From Elusimicrobiota bacterium (lineage in GTDB: Bacteria > Elusimicrobiota > Elusimicrobia > UBA1565 > JACRDR01), in NCBI GenBank assembly GCA_016207585.1, contig JACQPI010000137.1, forward strand, positions 1-5,820: a DNA stretch of 5,820 nt, read 5' to 3'. A model generated the notes under the pieces. The model was not told the DNA's origin. It was given only the letters and a program-made list of their open reading frames with translations, and did not search any database. This document shows positions 4,328 to 5,820 of this stretch, one piece after another. The position numbers and the translations under genes are program-made. The number at the start of each line of letters is the position of its first letter. Position 1 is the stretch's first letter.

Positions 4328-5820
4328 ATGACTTCGGACCTGGAAGGCAGCCACGAGGCCGCCATCGTCGCGACCAAAATCGCCAAGCTCCAGGAGCTGC
4401 GCGCCCGGGGCGTCGAAGCGTTCCCCCATCGCTACAGGAAGGAACATCCTCTATCCCAAATCAACGCCCTCGCGGCCTCCTTATCCGCGCAGCAGCATTC
4501 CGGGTGCAAGATCGTCACCGCCGGGCGCGTGGTGCAGCTGCGCCTCATGGGCAAGGCCGCGTTTTTTCACCTCCAGGACGGTTCGGGCAAGGCGCAGGTA
4601 TACGCTAAATCGGACCTGCTCGCAGAGGCCTTCGAGCTCCTCAAGCACGATATCCAGATCGGCGATTTTGTCGGAGTTTCCGGCGAGATATTCAAAACCA
4701 AGACGGGGGAGCCGACGCTCCAGGCCGAGCGGCTGACGCTTCTCGCCAAGGCGCTGCGGCCGCTTCCCGAAAAATGGCACGGCCTCAAAGACACGGAAAT
4801 CCGCTACCGCAGCCGGCATCTCGATCTTCTCTCGAATCCCGGCGTCCGAGCCATCTTCGAAACGCGCTCGCGCATCGTCGATTCGATCCGGGAGACCTTC
4901 CGGGACCGTGGCTACCTGGAGGTCGAGACCCCGATCCTGCTCTCCCAGGCGGGCGGAGCCTCCGCGACCCCTTTCAAGACGTTCCACCGCGCCTTGGACA
5001 GCGAACTCTACCTGCGCATCGCCACCGAGCTCTATCTCAAACGGCTAATTATCGGCGGATTCGAACGGGTTTACGAGATAGGCCGCATCTTCCGAAACGA
5101 GGGGATCGACACGCGTCATAATCCCGAGTTCACGATGCTGGAGGCCTACGCCGCCTACGAGGATTATCACGGGATGATGGAGCTCTTCGAGGCGGTGCTG
5201 GCCGGCGCCGCTCGGACGGCGGGAATCGATTCCGTGGAGTACCGGGGACAGAAAATTTCTCTCCGGCCTCCCTTCCGGCGGCTCTACCTGCCGGATCTCT
5301 GGAAGGAGTCGTGCGGAGAGGACCTCCATGCCGTCCTGAAGGGCAAGGGATTCAATCGGGAGGCCCTGCTCTCTTTGGCGAATCGGCTTCGCATCGACGC
5401 CTCCGAAAAGACACCGAGCGCCAAGGTCTTCGAGCGCATCTTCGATGCGCGCATCCTGCCTCAGCTGGCGCAACCCGCCTTCGTGCTGGACCACCCCACC
5501 GCGATCACCCCGCTGGCCAAGTGCAAGCCGGGCGACGAAAGCCTCGTGGAGCGCTTCGAGTTTTTCATAGGAACCGAGGAGGTCGCCAACGCCTACACCG
5601 AGCTCAACGATCCTCTCGACCAGCGCGAGCGATTCGAGGAGCAGCTGCGCCAAAGTGCGGGCGGCGACGAGGAAACCGACCTCTTGGACGAGGACTTCGT
5701 GCGGGCGATGGAATGCGGCATGCCTCCCACGGGCGGCATCGGCATCGGCATCGACCGTTTGGCGATGCTTTTGACCGGACACCCCTCGATCCGCGAAGTC
5801 ATTTTATTCCCCACCTTGAA
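4328..5820 (+). CDS. lysS: Lysyl-tRNA synthetase, class II (partial at the 3' end)
   Basis: This cytoplasmic enzyme attaches lysine to tRNA-Lys with ATP. The reading frame is open from the ATG at 4328 to the window edge: 497 complete codons plus two bases. An N-terminal helix (10-30) leads into the OB-fold anticodon-binding domain (about 60-140, with GRVVQLRLMGKAAFFHLQDGSG split over 66-87). Class II motif 1 is around 196-211 (GYLEVETPILLSQAGG). Motif 2 is at 247-272 (RVYEIGRIFRNEG, then HNPEFTMLE), with R256 the ATP-binding arginine. Motif 3 is at 469-482 (GGIGIGIDRLAML), with R477. RFEFFIGTEEVANAYTELNDP (409-429) carries the lysine-recognition region. The frame reaches VILFPTL, where the family normally ends within a few residues, so almost nothing is missing unless an extra domain follows. 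Upstream CGGAAA is a weak ribosome binding site. It lies 40 bases after the second regulator. Confidence 0.96.
   Translation, partial: MTSDLEGSHEAAIVATKIAKLQELRARGVEAFPHRYRKEHPLSQINALAASLSAQQHSGCKIVTAGRVVQLRLMGKAAFFHLQDGSGKAQVYAKSDLLAEAFELLKHDIQIGDFVGVSGEIFKTKTGEPTLQAERLTLLAKALRPLPEKWHGLKDTEIRYRSRHLDLLSNPGVRAIFETRSRIVDSIRETFRDRGYLEVETPILLSQAGGASATPFKTFHRALDSELYLRIATELYLKRLIIGGFERVYEIGRIFRNEGIDTRHNPEFTMLEAYAAYEDYHGMMELFEAVLAGAARTAGIDSVEYRGQKISLRPPFRRLYLPDLWKESCGEDLHAVLKGKGFNREALLSLANRLRIDASEKTPSAKVFERIFDARILPQLAQPAFVLDHPTAITPLAKCKPGDESLVERFEFFIGTEEVANAYTELNDPLDQRERFEEQLRQSAGGDEETDLLDEDFVRAMECGMPPTGGIGIGIDRLAMLLTGHPSIREVILFPTL

Noticed and set aside
5045..5782. A 245-codon minus-strand frame opposite lysS.
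   Set aside because: It is a shadow of lysS, which carries class II motifs 2 and 3 through this stretch.

Overview
The window is GC-rich bacterial DNA, densely coded, with two divergent gene blocks that meet at a 76-base spacer (2644-2719). The minus-strand block encodes three of the four subunits of a ferredoxin-dependent 2-oxoacid (most likely pyruvate) oxidoreductase. This points to anaerobic or ferredoxin-based central metabolism. The plus-strand block includes an FKBP prolyl isomerase with a Sec-type signal peptide, which fits a Gram-negative-type envelope, and a bacterial class II lysyl-tRNA synthetase. I cannot name the phylum from the sequence alone.

Minus strand, read from right to left: a half-length TauE/SafE-type membrane protein (2281-2643), then porG (gamma, 1621-2199), porD (delta, 2x[4Fe-4S] ferredoxin, 1353-1634) and porA (alpha, 202-1356). 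The three por genes overlap by 14 and 4 bases, so they are almost certainly one translationally coupled operon. The subunit order gamma-delta-alpha is the usual one and predicts porB (beta, the TPP-binding subunit) next. A strong ribosome binding site and an ATG overlapping the porA stop stand exactly where porB should begin. The DNA after that ATG is instead a tandem array of perfect direct repeats full of hairpins (1-205). No porB sequence is visible before the window ends.

Plus strand, left to right: an FKBP-type peptidyl-prolyl isomerase of the exported FKBP_N/FKBP_C kind (2720-3442) behind a plausible sigma70-type promoter; two adjacent, paralogous, receiver-only response regulators (3482-3883 and 3889-4287, about 60% identical); and lysS (4328 to the window end), which lacks only its last few codons. 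The gaps of 39, 5 and 40 bases would allow one transcript, but there is no evident functional theme linking folding, signalling and tRNA charging.

The most interesting region is the repeat array at the left edge. It has a 71-bp unit, one copy of which carries a 57-bp, frame-preserving insertion bounded by TGCCG and able to form two mutually exclusive hairpins. Each unit on the minus strand starts with ATG and stops in a TGA that overlaps the next ATG. It may be a REP-like palindromic element, a duplicated gene start or an assembly artefact. The sequence alone does not decide between these.
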